64,000 nucleotides of DNA from Channa striata (GCA_033026295.1 CM065183.1:16447157-16511156); one strand, 5' to 3'; positions 39,770-52,211 are shown, numbered from the stretch's first letter. Made by a program: numbers and translations. Notes: generated by a model from the letters alone, not told the origin.

Positions 39770-39770
<1 letters not shown>
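38061..39770. other. Intergenic stretch upstream of the GluN3 promoter
   Basis: Contains (GT)n at 38740-38763 followed by an AG run, (CA)n near 38995-39024, a G-rich block at 39085-39113 and a T run near 39418-39434. No exon was recognised. Confidence 0.6.
38740..38763. repeat. (GT)n microsatellite
   Basis: About 12 units followed by a short AG repeat. Confidence 0.9.

Positions 39771-39804
<34 letters not shown>
39771..39804. repeat. (CA)17 microsatellite at the edge of the GluN3 promoter
   Basis: Uninterrupted AC run ending about 310 bp upstream of the GluN3 start codon, directly before the CpG-rich segment. Confidence 0.95.
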
Positions 39805-39807
<3 letters not shown>

Positions 39808-39834
39808 TCACAGCTGGTGAGCCTTTCCCCCAGC

Positions 39835-40115
39835 AGAGACTGACAGAAGCGGGGCGACCGCTCTGAGCTGCGAGCGCTCGTCACTCCGCCGGCCGCACGT
39901 CTCCTTCTGCGGGCACGAAGAAACTTTGAGGAGGTGAAAAGGCGAGACGTCAGACCGCCGACAAATCACGGCCGACAGCCAGGAGACCAGGAGGGGAAGG
40001 CAAGGAAAGAAGCATCAAGTCCGGGAAAAGCGCTGGAGCCGGGGTAAAGAGGGAGCTATGCCATCTCCCGCCGAGCAGTGGCCAGTCCTCCTCGGTTGCG
40101 TGTCGGAGCTGCAGC
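39835..40115 (+). promoter_or_regulatory. CpG-rich promoter and 5' UTR of the GluN3 gene
   Basis: From about 39840 the sequence turns sharply GC- and CpG-rich (for example gcgagcgctcgtcactccgc), in contrast to the AT-balanced flanks, and the richness continues through exon 1 to about 40600. This is a typical CpG-island promoter of a neuronal receptor gene. No TATA box was seen. The first ATG after 39805 is the out-of-frame one at 40058. Confidence 0.7.
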
Positions 40116-40507
40116 ATGGTGTCTCTCTCTGGACTCTGGACCTACCGCCTCGCCCCCGGGAGACCTCATCTCCTCCTCCGCTCCGCCACACCGCTCCTGC
40201 TGCTGCTGCTGCTGCTCCTGCTCGCCGTCTCCTGCTCCCCGGAGCCCTGCTTCCCGCACCCGCAGCCCTGCCACATCCTCGCCCGGATCGGACACACCGT
40301 GCGCCTCGGCGCGCTCTTGCCGACCCGCCAGCCGGCACGGATACAAAACGCGCTCAACCGCGCCCTGGCCAGTCTCCGGCACCAGAGCGGAGCGGCGGAC
40401 CCCTCCACGACCACCTCCCAGACACCTCCTCTGCTGCCCTACAACTTGAGCCTGGAGGTGGTGGCTCGATCGCCCGCGGGAGGGGATCCGGAATCGTTGT
40501 CCCGTAG
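40058..40507 (+). other. Out-of-frame upstream ORF overlapping the GluN3 start
   Basis: An ATG at 40058 (G at -3, C at +4, moderate context) opens a 149-codon frame that passes through the GluN3 ATG at 40116 in another frame and stops at 40507. If the transcript starts upstream of it, ribosomes initiating here would miss the receptor start, so leaky scanning would be required. The encoded Pro/Ala/Arg-rich sequence resembles no protein family and is probably only regulatory, if used. Confidence 0.4.
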
Positions 40508-40658
40508 CGCCTGCCAGGACCTGGTGGTCAGGGGAGTGTCCGCGGTGCTCGCCTTTCCCCGCTCCAGGGAGGAGCTGATCCAGGTGGAGTTCCTCTCCTC
40601 TTTTCTGGAGATCCCCTTCATCTCCATCCTGGAAGACACAGAACCTCTTGTGACCAAG
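40116..40658 (+). CDS. grin3b: NMDA-receptor GluN3 subunit, first coding exon (partial gene), GluN3B-like
   Basis: GluN3 subunits form glycine-gated NMDA-type receptor channels in neuronal membranes. This exon codes 181 residues and ends in phase 0 at an AAG|gtacga donor. Residues 1-40 are a signal peptide with ten leucines in a row (27-36). HPQPC (48-52), ILARIG and VRLGALLP (54-69), LLPYNLSLEVV (106-116, with a potential N-glycosylation site at N110), GGDPESLSRSACQ (122-134) and GVSAVLAFP (140-148) match the start of the GluN3 amino-terminal domain. The LARxG..VRLGALLP and DPxSLxR words favour GluN3B over GluN3A. The start ATG has a strong context (A at -3, G at +4). The remaining amino-terminal domain, ligand-binding and channel exons lie beyond the window or were not recognised. 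A GluN3A assignment is possible but less likely. Confidence 0.9.
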
Positions 40659-41209
40659 GTACGAATGTCTGGTCTGCTGCTGTCCCTGTAGTCATCTTCA
40701 GAAAGAAATCAAAGGTTGTTTCTGTATATTACATTATTTTACCAAGTAGGGACCCATTTTTTAATATGTGCCTTTATCAAAGAACCTTTGACTGACCCAT
40801 TAGCCCGTGGCAAGATTTTGGGTGTCGGAGCTGATGCAAAACTGTAGCCACCAGCAAGAAAGCAAAGAAAAGTCCTATTGACAGGACAATAATTGATTTT
40901 TTTCTGTCTTGACTTAAATGTTCATTATGATTAGTATAATGGTAACAGGCACAGAAATTGTGAAATACACACGGACTGTATCTTGGAAACAAAATGGCCA
41001 TTCGTCAGTTGCATCACCAAATGTCACCTTCCAGCAAAGTCTGCTGTCAGATGGATCTCAGATCAGCTTTGCTGGTGAACCTGGAGGCCCCTCACATGCA
41101 TGTTTAATACGTGGCAGCTCTGCCTTAGTATCGGGCTGAACCTTTAAGCCCTCCAGCAGCAGAGGTTTAAAACGAAATGCTTTATTCCCTTTAAGCTCAC
41201 ATCTTATTC

Positions 41210-41212
<3 letters not shown>

Positions 41213-41252
<40 letters not shown>
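41213..41252. repeat. (GT)20 microsatellite
   Basis: Uninterrupted TG run of 40 bp. Confidence 0.95.
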
Positions 41253-41253
<1 letters not shown>

Positions 41254-41560
41254 CAACATGTGGACGTGTGTACGTATGATTGAAGATGACTGTGTTTTGG
41301 CACCTTTCAGAGTGAATCATTCAAACTGTTGCAATCTTGATAGTTGGATGGGGCGAAGAGGTGTGGCGCCCGAAGCTCGTGCTGTTTGTGTGTCATCATA
41401 TCCGTGTTTATGTGTGTGGGTCGAGCTATGTGTGTGCAAACACTCATATGTGTCATGTTAGTATTCCCAGTAGTAATCAAGCTGCTTGCCAGTCAGTCAA
41501 CCCAGCTCCAGTCATAGCCACCTCTATCCAACCGAGTAGCCAGCTGCTTGCCTCTGTCAT

Positions 41561-41561
<1 letters not shown>

Positions 41562-41596
<35 letters not shown>
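41562..41596. repeat. (CA)n microsatellite
   Basis: About 17 CA units with further short CA runs just downstream. Confidence 0.95.
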
Positions 41597-41599
<3 letters not shown>

Positions 41600-44500
41600 A
41601 ATGTACACAAGCAACCAAGATCCACACACACAGAAGGGCACGTGCACATAAAGAAGACTTTCAACTTCTGCAGAGGTTCAACCGAAAAAACACACACACA
41701 CACGCACAGACACACAAGAGGCTGAAGGAAGAGGCTGCATTACCGAGGCACAGAGGCAAAAAAGGGGGGGGAAAGATCTGTAGTTCACGTCTAAAATCTC
41801 TTTCCTGTCGAGTCTCTTTGTCAACAATGGATTGCTTATTCGATTTCAATAAAGCGTACACGAATGAGGAATCACACCATTGGACGAATGCGTCGGGAAC
41901 GCAAGGAGATAAGCAGGGAAGAGTAAGAGAGGAGAGGAGAGAAAGGAAAGAGAAGAAGAAGAAGAAGGGGTGGGCCGGGAAGAAGGAGAGGGGGTTTTTT
42001 GAGCTGTGGGAGGCCTTTCAGTTCTAGAGAACTGTGCCAAGCAGTCACTGGGCAAAAGAAAAACAACCGTCTCTCTCTTTTTGTGTGTCTGTTTGCCCAA
42101 ACTATAATTCCAAGCAGCATTTCCATGTAAATGGTTGCCTGTTTTGGTTAGCTTTTGGGTTTATGATACACAAAAGTGGCTCTCGCTGATATCATATATT
42201 CATGAACTTGTTATCCCCTCTGCCAGGCTTGTGTTTTTTATGATTATTGAAGGTGATGTTTTCTAGGTATCTGGCAGCAGGAACGTCTGTTTGTTTTCGG
42301 TGGCTCTGAGGAGTAATAGCTAACAGACAAATGGCCAAAGGGCATGAAATAACATGATGGATAATGGGTGTTTTTGTCCAATTTCACACATATTTGTTTT
42401 ACTGCTAATAAAAAGATAAATCATTCATTGCAATTTAAACCGCTGTGAATTTCAGTTTGTGGTCAGTGGAAGATTGTAGTGCGTTGTCTTTCTCCAGCAC
42501 CCTGGGGTGCACCTGGAAGCGAAATCAAAAGGAGCCACAAAGAGGTGGGAGGGAGGGCAGTGACGAGTGCTTTGTACGTCAACAGGGAGGCAAATTGTCA
42601 CCCTGGACAAACAGGAAATGATACAATAGGCCGTGTGCCGATAGCAGAACACACAAATAGAAGATAGAATTCCAATTAAAAATGCTATTTACATTTGAGC
42701 ACGCTGGGGACGAGTGCTCCTGGGAGGGGGAAGGAGGTTTGAGGAAACGCAGAGACAAAACAAACACCTCTGCCAAAAATTCTTTTGCCGGATCCATCAC
42801 ATTTTGATCCAAATAGAGGAGGGTTTTTTTTTTTTTTTATTCTTCCTTTTTTGGTTGTTTGTTTATAGAGGGAGAGTCTTCTCCCCAGAGTTTCTGAAAC
42901 TGTGAAGATTTTTCCGCAGGGTATTGGGAACTGAGCCCATGTTTTTCTAGTGAGCAGATCCCTTCTGTGGCCATCAGAGAGAGGTAAATAGACAGGAGGA
43001 GACACTTGCATATGCGGGAAGAAACACTTGCTGCGCTTCCTTTCAACTGTCAAGTGAATTTTACGCACATTTTAAAGTGCTGCAAAAAAAAATAAAAAGG
43101 TGACATGTTGGGTATGTTTACATCACAGGCTGAAAAGCCTTTCTCAAGGTCAAAGAGCATGTCCACGAGAAAAAAAAAAAAAAAAAAAAAACGCTTTCGA
43201 GAATGAATTACTGCGTGGCACAGGCTCATTTTTCTTTACTGTCAGCTAATTTTTTGCCATAATTCACATTTCACCTGAAGAGAAACAACAAAGAAATGCA
43301 CTTGGCACAGCCACGGCGGGGCCATCATACAGCATGTGTGACATTTCTTGGAGGGTGCGATGATAGATATTCTCCAGACTAACTTCCTGTAAGCCCCAAA
43401 ACCCCTGCTGGAGGGTTGTCATCATTACGTACCTGATGGGTAGAGTTCTTCCGTGAATTACTGGACAGATTCTCAATTGTCAAAATATTCTTGTGTCTGG
43501 GAGAAATTCCGCAGACGGGGAGACGCAAAAGGACATAGATAGAGAGACGGACAGAAGGGCAGACAAAGACGGAGGTTGGGGTGTCCGGCTGATTTCTCCT
43601 CTCTCTGCTTAGTCAGACAGAGCTGTGGGACTTGGTGATGCATCTCAGCAGGAAGTACTTATTCCACCCAACCTACTTAAGCTAATTAGAATCACTGTGT
43701 GACCCCTAACTGTAAATCTCTCCTGTCCATTTATGGCAGGCAAGATGGGAGGGGAGGAGGATAGGAGGAGAGAGAAAGGAAGGAAGGACGCAAAGGGTGC
43801 GAGGAAAGGAAAAAGGAAATGGGCTTCTAATCCCCATCAGGGTTACTACAGGCATTTAAGCGGGTGATTTGTTCATCAGTGGCTACTGGATGGAATTGGG
43901 ATAAGAAATGAAATTGAGGATATTTGATGTTTAAGTAACCCCTAAATAACCTTATTTAATGTAGAAAAAAATGAATGGAATTAATGGAATGGCTTTTAGA
44001 ATTGGTATTGTACTACCATGGCAGTGTGTGTTGGTAATAGCAGAAGTCATTATAGAATAAGATAATTTGCCGCTGCTAAAAGTTTTAATTGAAAATAGCA
44101 TCTCACATCATTTCTTATGCAGCCAGCCTTTTTAAAAGTACGGCTTCGCCAAACATTTCGACATTCGCCGATAATATCAAAGAAATTATTTTGTGGATCA
44201 TGATTTCTATTTCAGAAATGTATTAGCGGGGAGAGCTGAAGGAAATGGTTTTGCTGATTCCTGAATGTGATTAGGTGAGAGGGGTGGTATGGTGTGAATT
44301 CATTATTTGTCATTCTTCACAGTGGAAGCCTTGTTTCTGCAGCTCACTTTACTCCCAGCTACACTTAATACTACTGAAATACACCCTGAAATTCTTCTAT
44401 AAAGCACAACGTACAGGACTATATTTCACAGAGTCTAATATTTAATGCCACTCGTATTTTTTACCTCTTTGTAGCAGTCACCTCCATTATATCTATACTA

Positions 44501-45699
44501 AATGTTTTATTATTATATTCTCTACCCTACAGAAGAACCTTTCATATATATTTCACAGGGTCTGTGTCTATCTGTTTTCATTTTAACCATAACTGGAACA
44601 CATGTATGCATAAAAAGTGCGTTTTTGCTTGAGCCCTGTTGCACTTTTGCGTTTGTTACTGTACTGTTTTTGTACTGTTGAATTCCTTATGAGCAAACAC
44701 TTGTAATATCACAACATTAGTTGAACGCACACTGATGTCATTGTCATTATTTCTAAAACATAATCACTGCAACACACACTCAAATATGGCGTAGTTGTAC
44801 AGTGTGTTATTAATGAGCTTTTTTACTGTTTATGATTCAAAATAACCTTTAAAGTTCTGCTGGGGAACAACGTGCCCCCTCTGCAATCTATCCACCCTGC
44901 ATTCTTTCATTAGGTAACGTCTTTTTAATGACATACCTCATTCTGCTTAGTAAAATGAAGATTAGTACAGTAAAAAACCCAATTTGCGACTTTGAATGAA
45001 ATTACATTTTAATCCAGGGACCCTGCTGAATAAGACGCATTGTGGCTCTGAGCTAGCCCAGTTCTCAAAGGACACACACACACACACACAGTGCACACAT
45101 TTAACACCCACGTCCATCCACTTAAACATGCGGCGAAGCTCCACACAAACGTATATATCTGCATATAAGAGAATCGCACATGCACAGAGTGTCTGCTCTG
45201 TGCTTACTATAGGTTATTACGCCTAATGAGGCTTTACAAGGCCGTGCTGCCTTTCGTGTTTTCTTTGAGATGGTGAGGGGATTTGTGCCCCGACCGCACT
45301 GGAATGCGCAAGTGGAAAGAGAGGGACAAAACTTGTGCCGAACGCGAGCTGCAAGCAAACCAACAGCGAGACAAGCAGGGCCACTAAATGCAAACAGCTC
45401 AAAGCTTTTTCTCTATTAGTGCCATGATGACAGTTCAGCGTGGTCTTGACTGAGCCAGATTAATTGAGCGGTGAAGAAACAGCGGAGTATGTGTTACCGA
45501 AAGGACCGTGGGCCTGTTTGAGCTGCTCAGTGTTGCATGTGGGTTTGTGCTCCAATGTTTGGCTTGTGTTTTTGCCTCTGGTGAAACAAATGTCTCCAGT
45601 TATTCGGCACCAGTATGATATTCCCCTTTAGAGCCACACAGTAATAATAATCAATGAAGCACACTAGTGATGGATGGAAACTAAATGGAATGAAAAGGC

Positions 45700-46470
45700 T
45701 GCATGTTTTAGTAAGCGAGGAAATGTGGTAGGGAGTGATTGGGAAGGAAGAATCAAGAAATCAAGGTAATACAGGGAGATTACCTGGAGATATGATGTTA
45801 GAAAAAGGGAGACTTGGTCAGCAAGGCACGTGGGATCAAGTTATCACGTGAGGAATGAGGGAAGAGGGAATCAATAGATTAATGAATGAATCGTGATGAT
45901 GGGAAAGGAAGGAATAAAGGAAAGGAGGCATCAGAGCAAATGAAGTTATTAATTAAATAAAGGCTCAGGTGAGGTTCAAAGGATAAATGAGGGAGAAATA
46001 AATAAATTAAGAGGGAAATGAGCGGTGGAACAATCAGGGAAGAAAACGCGGAATTAGAAAAGAAATTATAACAACAATGACAAAGAAAGAATAAGGTGGG
46101 TCGGGCAAAGGAAGGAAAGGAAACGGAAAGGAGAAGGAATCAGCAGGAAACAAGGGACATCGAGGCAATAAACAAATATCACAGTAAGGAGCGGAAAGGG
46201 CACGTTAAAGAAGGAGAGCGATCACAAGAGAAGGAAGGATAAAGGTGTAAACAGAGGAAGGAGGTGGATTCACGACGCTGCGAATGATTGAAGGGGAGAT
46301 GATGGAAGAAATGAAAGAAGTGCGTACGGGGAGGAGAAAAGGAACCATCGACAGAGGGAAGAGGAATCAAAGACGCAGAGGTTGCAGAAGGGGTGATGGC
46401 GGGTGGGAGGGGCCCGGAAATATTGAAGGAACGCAGGGAAGCATTGCAGGAGGCCTTCTCTTCCATTGAG
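45700..46470. repeat. Long purine-rich tract
   Basis: About 770 bp of strongly G/A-biased plus strand with many ggaaggaa and gaaagg words and only short interruptions. The bias returns at about 46860-47300. No coding sense is seen in either strand. Confidence 0.7.
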
Positions 46471-48339
46471 GAGTTTGATGGAGGTCGTTTTATCTAAACT
46501 GTGCCAGTTCATTAGAGGATTAGTGAGTGATAACTGCGAGCTATCTGTGATTGAAAAACACCCTCACACCAACAGGCGCACACCCATACAGATAAGTGAG
46601 TGCACACACAGACACACACACTCGGTCCTACACACACTGCTCACAAAGAGATTGCACTCAAACACACAAAGATGAAAGACCAGACTTTGACATATACTTC
46701 TAAACTTTCCACTTCCTCTTAAAGTTACCTGCAACTTTGCCTTCCACAGGACTGACGGTGCTGAGCCGTTTGCGTGCGGGTGACAACTGAGGCAGAGCAC
46801 CAGAAAATTTGGGGCGAGATGAGCTTCGGTGATAAGGACAGACAGGTCACATAGAGGTTCCCGTAGGTCACAGGTGAAAGACAAGCAGACGGGAGACGCA
46901 GACAGGAGGCGAGACAGGTGAGAGGAGGTGAGAAAGACGCGCGCCGATGTGAGATTAAACAGATGCTGACAGATGGCTGTGGGACACGGCTGAGTGAGTG
47001 CCAAAATGACAGGTTAGCCAAGCACCCGGGGGGTGAGAAGCAGAAAGTGGGGTAAACGTGCAGAAAGGAGGACGGCCGAGTCCAAGTAAGAAAGTTAAGC
47101 CGGCGAGAGAAACGCAGAGCGAAACAGCCTCAGACAGACAGTGAGTGATTGAGACAGGTTGAGAGGGGGCAAGAAAGATTAAAACCCAGAGAAAAAGACA
47201 GCGAAAGAAAAGTGAGCAAGCTGGTAAGAGAACAAAGAAAGGGAGGGGGGGGGAAAAAATAAGGTGACCGGGAGGTGAATGTGACGGAGTGAAAAGCTGT
47301 CAGAAATGAAGTTATTTGAGAGGCGGGCAGGGCGTGGGCAGGGGATTGAAAGATGGTGGACCCCAAGGTAACTTCTGTGTTCCTTCTGGGATATTTATGT
47401 TGGGAGTTGGCAAGGAAAGCGGCGTGATTTAGAGCCCATCTGGACGGGCTTCAACACCACCTGGCCGCAGAGGAAAAACTGCCTGTACGGCGGCACACCG
47501 CAGTGCACTGGTGGCATCCGCATCCACGCGCCGCGCTACATCGTTTACATCACCTTCCTGTGTAGCTCGTTGCAGTTTCTCCCATTTGGCTCCATGCCAG
47601 CTCGTTGGTTCTGAAATTAAATCATCACTATCGGGTTCAGTCCGATTGAGCATGTGCACGAGGAAAACAGAATTCTTTGATACAAATGTGGAAGCAGAGT
47701 CTTAGCCTTGAGTTTGTAGGTGGGCGTTTTTAAACGGGAAGTAGCTTTTGCAAGGAGACTCTGCTGCGAACTCCCTGCAGTGTGCGAACGACTGATGAAC
47801 GAACGCATGAATCATGGTGTCAAGCCTCCGAAACATCAATAAAGGACTTTTCTTTCTCAATAACACACGGCGTTAGTGTTAGTCATTAAGAATTTAATTT
47901 TCCTGCTTTCCGACAGTGAATGTGTGAGGAGTGGCTGCGCTATGCAATTCACCACATTAGCCCAGTTTACTGACTTATGATTTCATGTCATGTCGCTCGT
48001 TCAGCACGTGCTGAGTCACTCGCACAAACACACACACTCCTCCTGAAACACACTTAACAGGCACTTCCTGTCCCTGCCATACACACCAAAAAACAAGTGT
48101 TCACATCCAAACACACACGCGTCTTTGTTAATCACATCATGGAGCGTTTCCATTGAGTTTTATTAATCACCCGGAGAATTAATCTTTACATTTACCCGGA
48201 CTCCAGTTTTACAAGTCCTCACACATATGGCCTTGTCCTCGCAGTGTGTGTGTGCAATCAGGCCTCGACATTTTGAGTAAAACACTGTGAACACAATCCG
48301 ACCTGGCAGTCACTGCTTTGCCCCACGCGTACAGGAACG

Positions 48340-48343
<4 letters not shown>

Positions 48344-48394
<51 letters not shown>
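48344..48394. repeat. (CA)n microsatellite, 51 bp
   Basis: The longest uninterrupted dinucleotide run in the window; another CA run lies at 48488-48509. Confidence 0.97.
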
Positions 48395-48398
<4 letters not shown>

Positions 48399-50004
48399 CC
48401 AGAATGTATCTGGAAGCATCCATCTCACACACACGCAGTTGTCATTTCTTGAGATGTCTGCTTTTGTGTTTCTTGCCATCTTTCAATCACACACACACAC
48501 ACACACACTCTGTGTGTGTTGACCACTGTGTTCAAGCTGCCTTTATAAAGCAGAGCGGAGCAGAACAACAGATAAATCCTGAGTGATATCACAGGCTGAC
48601 TGCTGGTGCAGGGGAAACATCAAGACGATCTGATATTCATATGCACAACATCTTCTGTATAAACACTATTTATGGGCCAGTGGGAGACGTGCGGCCGCTA
48701 TGAGACACAGAGCAGCAGGGAAATGATTTGAACAACAGAGGATTGCAGGCAGTGGATGGGTGGACGAGACAAGGAGACGATAAATGAGATCTTAAGGGCA
48801 GAGTGACACAGAAAGAAAGTAAGAAATAGAGAAATAACAGGTGAAAAAGTGTGAACAGGATGTGATCAATTTTCCGTTCTCGTTGCCCTTCACAACAAAG
48901 GACAGATCGTCCTCCGATTGGGCTAAAGCAACGTCCCTGACGCGCTTCTCTCATGCCAAGTGACGCTACAGAGCAGAGCAATATTTCACACTAATTCAGG
49001 TCGGCCGCACGCATCCTATCCCCCATTCACACAACTTTTTTTAAGGTCGTGCTGAAGAGCACTGTACAATTATACCACTTGTTTTCCTGAAAGCAAATTC
49101 CAACAGTGGAGGCTGTGAACTCATTGGACTCAATTGAGTTGGGATTTTAAATTCAATATCTGATGAGAAACACAAATGATATGTTTCCAGTGCTGTCGGC
49201 AGCCTTTTGCAGCAGGAAGTAGGACATAAGTGAGCAGAGTCAATGGGTTCTGGGCTACCTCAGGCGAGGAAAATCGAGTGGAGAAGATTTTTTTTTTAAT
49301 TGAGGGAAAGGAAATGGACAAGCATTGAATTTTTTTTCAGCTGAAACATTAGGGAGATAGCGTTTGTCTTTTGCTGTTTCTGATAGTAGAGTGGTGGATA
49401 TCAGATTGGCAAAGGTAGACAGCTTTTTTTTTTTAGTCATGGCATAAAAGTGAACTGGCATTGAGGCATTCAGGTGGAATAGCTCCTTTTCACACAGGAG
49501 AGCAGGGCAAAACGCTTGGATAGAGATATGGGTTTTATGCAGCTCACTGGTGAGCGCAGCTGTAGAGATTTGTCAGCTGTAAAGTTGAACCGGGGGAAGA
49601 GATTTTGATTGAGATGTTACAGACGAGTCGATCAAAGTGTGAACTCTGAAGACAGGATTTCTCATTTAAAGTAGTTTCCATGTAACACACATGAAAACCA
49701 GAATGTAAAGCACCGTTTGTCTCTTTTGTGGATCCAGAAAGTGAGTCTTAAAATGTTTTGTGCACCCTTTTAATGTTTTGAAGAACTTTTACATGCAGTT
49801 TTCAAGGAATGTCACCATCACACCTGCAACACACCACCATGTTGGAATCTCATTAGCTATCAATTAAAATAAATCAATTACATGCTTCAAGTTGCCAAAT
49901 TACCTAAATTGAAATGAAACACTCTTAGTTGTTCCAAGGTTATGTAAATAATTATAACTTTTTTTACTAATGTTGAACTATCTACTGTAGCCTAATTGTT
50001 AGCA

Positions 50005-50195
50005 GCAATACAACAATAGCTCAGTTGGTGAGCACCACGGGGTCGGGGGTTTGATTCCCGGTCTATCCTGGTTACCAAATGTCCTTGGGCAAGACATTGA
50101 ACCCCAAGTTGAGCACCCTGCATGGCAGCCACCACCATCGGAGTGTGTGTGAATGTGTGAATGGGAAGCACTACATAAGTGGCCATTCACCAATA
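50005..50195 (+). repeat. tRNA-headed SINE-like repeat, plus orientation
   Basis: The head has an RNA polymerase III A-box-like word tagctcagttgg (50017-50028) and a B-box-like word ggtttgattcc (50048-50058), 19 nt apart, as in a tRNA. The body contains tccttgggcaagacattgaac and a tail with gtgaatgtgtgaatggg and a decayed gcactacataagtggccatt ending. This layout is a very common teleost interspersed family, related to the copy at 59246-59460. Confidence 0.8.
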
Positions 50196-52174
50196 AAATA
50201 CACTCATACACATAAAACAGGCAAAGCAAGAAAATTATAGTTTCAAGCTTGTTTTTTTTTTTTTTTGTCATAGTTTTTTCTCCAGCTAAGTAAATTTGCA
50301 TAGAGACACAGGACTTATCCTCATCCGGCCACTGGTGTGCACAGTTATCCAGTTATGTTGGGGCGTTTTTGTTTTGTTTCTGGTTTTTTTGGCAGAAGAA
50401 ACAAAGCAACGCTTATGACTCACCAAAGCCATCATTGTATTGGACGTTCCGACCGCAGTCACGTCCAGACTTTGTTTAACAGGGCTAATTTTCAAAATGG
50501 CAGTGTAGTACAGGGGCAGGATTCATTGACAGCCTTGTCAGCTATGGTTGAAGGATGCCTGATAAACTTGGGACTTGCCCAGTGTGTCCATTCCTGTTCT
50601 CTGTCCATTCACTGTCAGTCTTCATCAGACCGTAATGACTGGAGCGGCGTCGGACCACAGGTTGGCTGCCAAGGCGTTCCCACCAGTGCAGGGACAAAGC
50701 GCTGCCAGCGCTACTGTTTGTGGCCACATGTGTCCATTGTCAAAATGCTGGATGTGAAAAATGTTTTGTGCCGTTTGTGTGCATGTGGTACTTACTCTTG
50801 TGTTCATGGATATGCCAGTCCTGTCTGCCTCCTTTTGTGCAGCGTGCAGGGTTGGAGCTGAGCACTCAGTGTAATGAATTTCATATCGGGTGAAATTTGA
50901 GTTTTAGTTGCCTCGGTATAATTTTAAGCTTTATGCTTTAAAGCTGCGTCCATTGATTTCGGGCCACTTGGGTGCCGCAGAACAAGCTGAAAACACAAAA
51001 GTGACATATTCTCACCTCGCCGTTTTCAATCTATTTGCTGACTGTGTTCGTCTGCTCTTTGATTCTGGACCCGTGGTGCACAGAGGAGTATTGTGCTTGT
51101 GCTTGAAATAAATGAGCTTAACCCCCCCCAAAAAATCTTCAAGGTGGAGAGAAGGGGAAGAGATAAGTGATGATTCTCTTTGGGAAGATCATCACAAATG
51201 ATCTTGGCTTCATCATATTTATTCAGTTTTTACAAATGTATTCAACTTCTCAGAGAAGTTGTGTTTACTGTATGATAGTTGATAGCCAAACCTCAATGTT
51301 ATTGGACATTTCATTTCATAAGCACTCACATTTAATAATCAATTTTAGTTAGTACAAACGCTTTTGGACGCGGTCCCATTTTACATTAACAAACAACGTC
51401 CTCGTACATGTGAGAGCACGGATCAGTATATAGGTCTGATAGTAAAAGGAGTGCGGCTCAGTTGTAATTCTTTGTTGGCACTTAAAGGATGAGATATTGA
51501 TCAGAGCACGCACAACTTATTTCCCTGCTTTACGTAAATCAGCCTGTGATTGACAGGTCCTGGACCTGCAACTGTCCATCACCTCCACTCCGCAGGCAGC
51601 CAGTGGGTTAACCTGCTTTCAAATCAACATCTGCTGCATCTCCAAGAGCATTTCTAAACAGTGGATATTTTCCAGAACCTAATAATATTGCTGGTTTTCC
51701 CTCAATAGCATGCCTGAGATTGCACAAGCCTAAGTGATTAGTTTTGTGGCGGCACAAATCGCTCTGAGGTGGATTGTCAGTGGAGAATGCGGTAGGTCCT
51801 CCCGAGGAAAGCATTCAGTCCTCCAGCTATTTAATTATGAGGGCGGTAGACCCCTGGGTGCTTGGCTTCATTCTCTCACAACAGTGGCTCACTAACAAAC
51901 TCCGTTGAGTGCCTTTGATTGATCTAAAGCCATTTGAAGTGGCCGTGAAAAGACAAAGGCAGCGACAGAAGCCGGCGAAAGAGAGAGGAGGGCTGGGAGG
52001 TTTGGAGGAGAGGGATGAAGAGTCGGGGAGGGGAGGAAGCTGGAAGAAAGTGGAAGGATGTGGGGAGTGGATTATCAGCAGGGAGGGACGCTCGGGCACG
52101 GGGAGAGAGAATGAGGAATGAAGAGGAGCAGAGTGTGGATAGATGGCTGGAGGGACAGGCTGATTCGGGAGTAA

Positions 52175-52211
52175 GGGTGGTGGGTGGGGGTGGGCGCGGG
52201 GGGCGGGGGGG
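52175..52211 (+). other. G-rich block, potential G-quadruplex
   Basis: Several runs of three to seven G separated by one to three bases on the plus strand, which is the transcribed-sense strand of the presumed intron. Confidence 0.6.

Larger units (their letters stand above)
40659..50004 (+). other. Presumed GluN3 intron 1, first part
   Basis: It begins with donor gtacga. It holds (GT)n at 41213-41252, (CA)n at 41562-41596, a GA-rich patch near 41925-41995, an A run near 43171-43191, a long purine-rich tract at about 45700-46470, and the 51-bp (CA)n at 48344-48394. Mixed-composition blocks near 43620-43740 and 44110-44280 could be conserved elements. No second GluN3 exon was recognised. Confidence 0.55.

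Noticed and set aside
40056..40414. Long minus-strand frames opposite the GluN3 exon
   Set aside because: High GC removes stop codons; Gly/Ala/Arg-rich and Ser-run content mirrors the sense exon.
50005..50080. Possible functional tRNA gene
   Set aside because: A and B boxes are present, but no cloverleaf with proper acceptor stem can be made and the following sequence is a known SINE-like body.
50337..50861. A 174-codon plus-strand open frame tested as a possible GluN3 exon 2
   Set aside because: No GluN3 or other receptor words appear; it is treated as a chance frame in intronic DNA.
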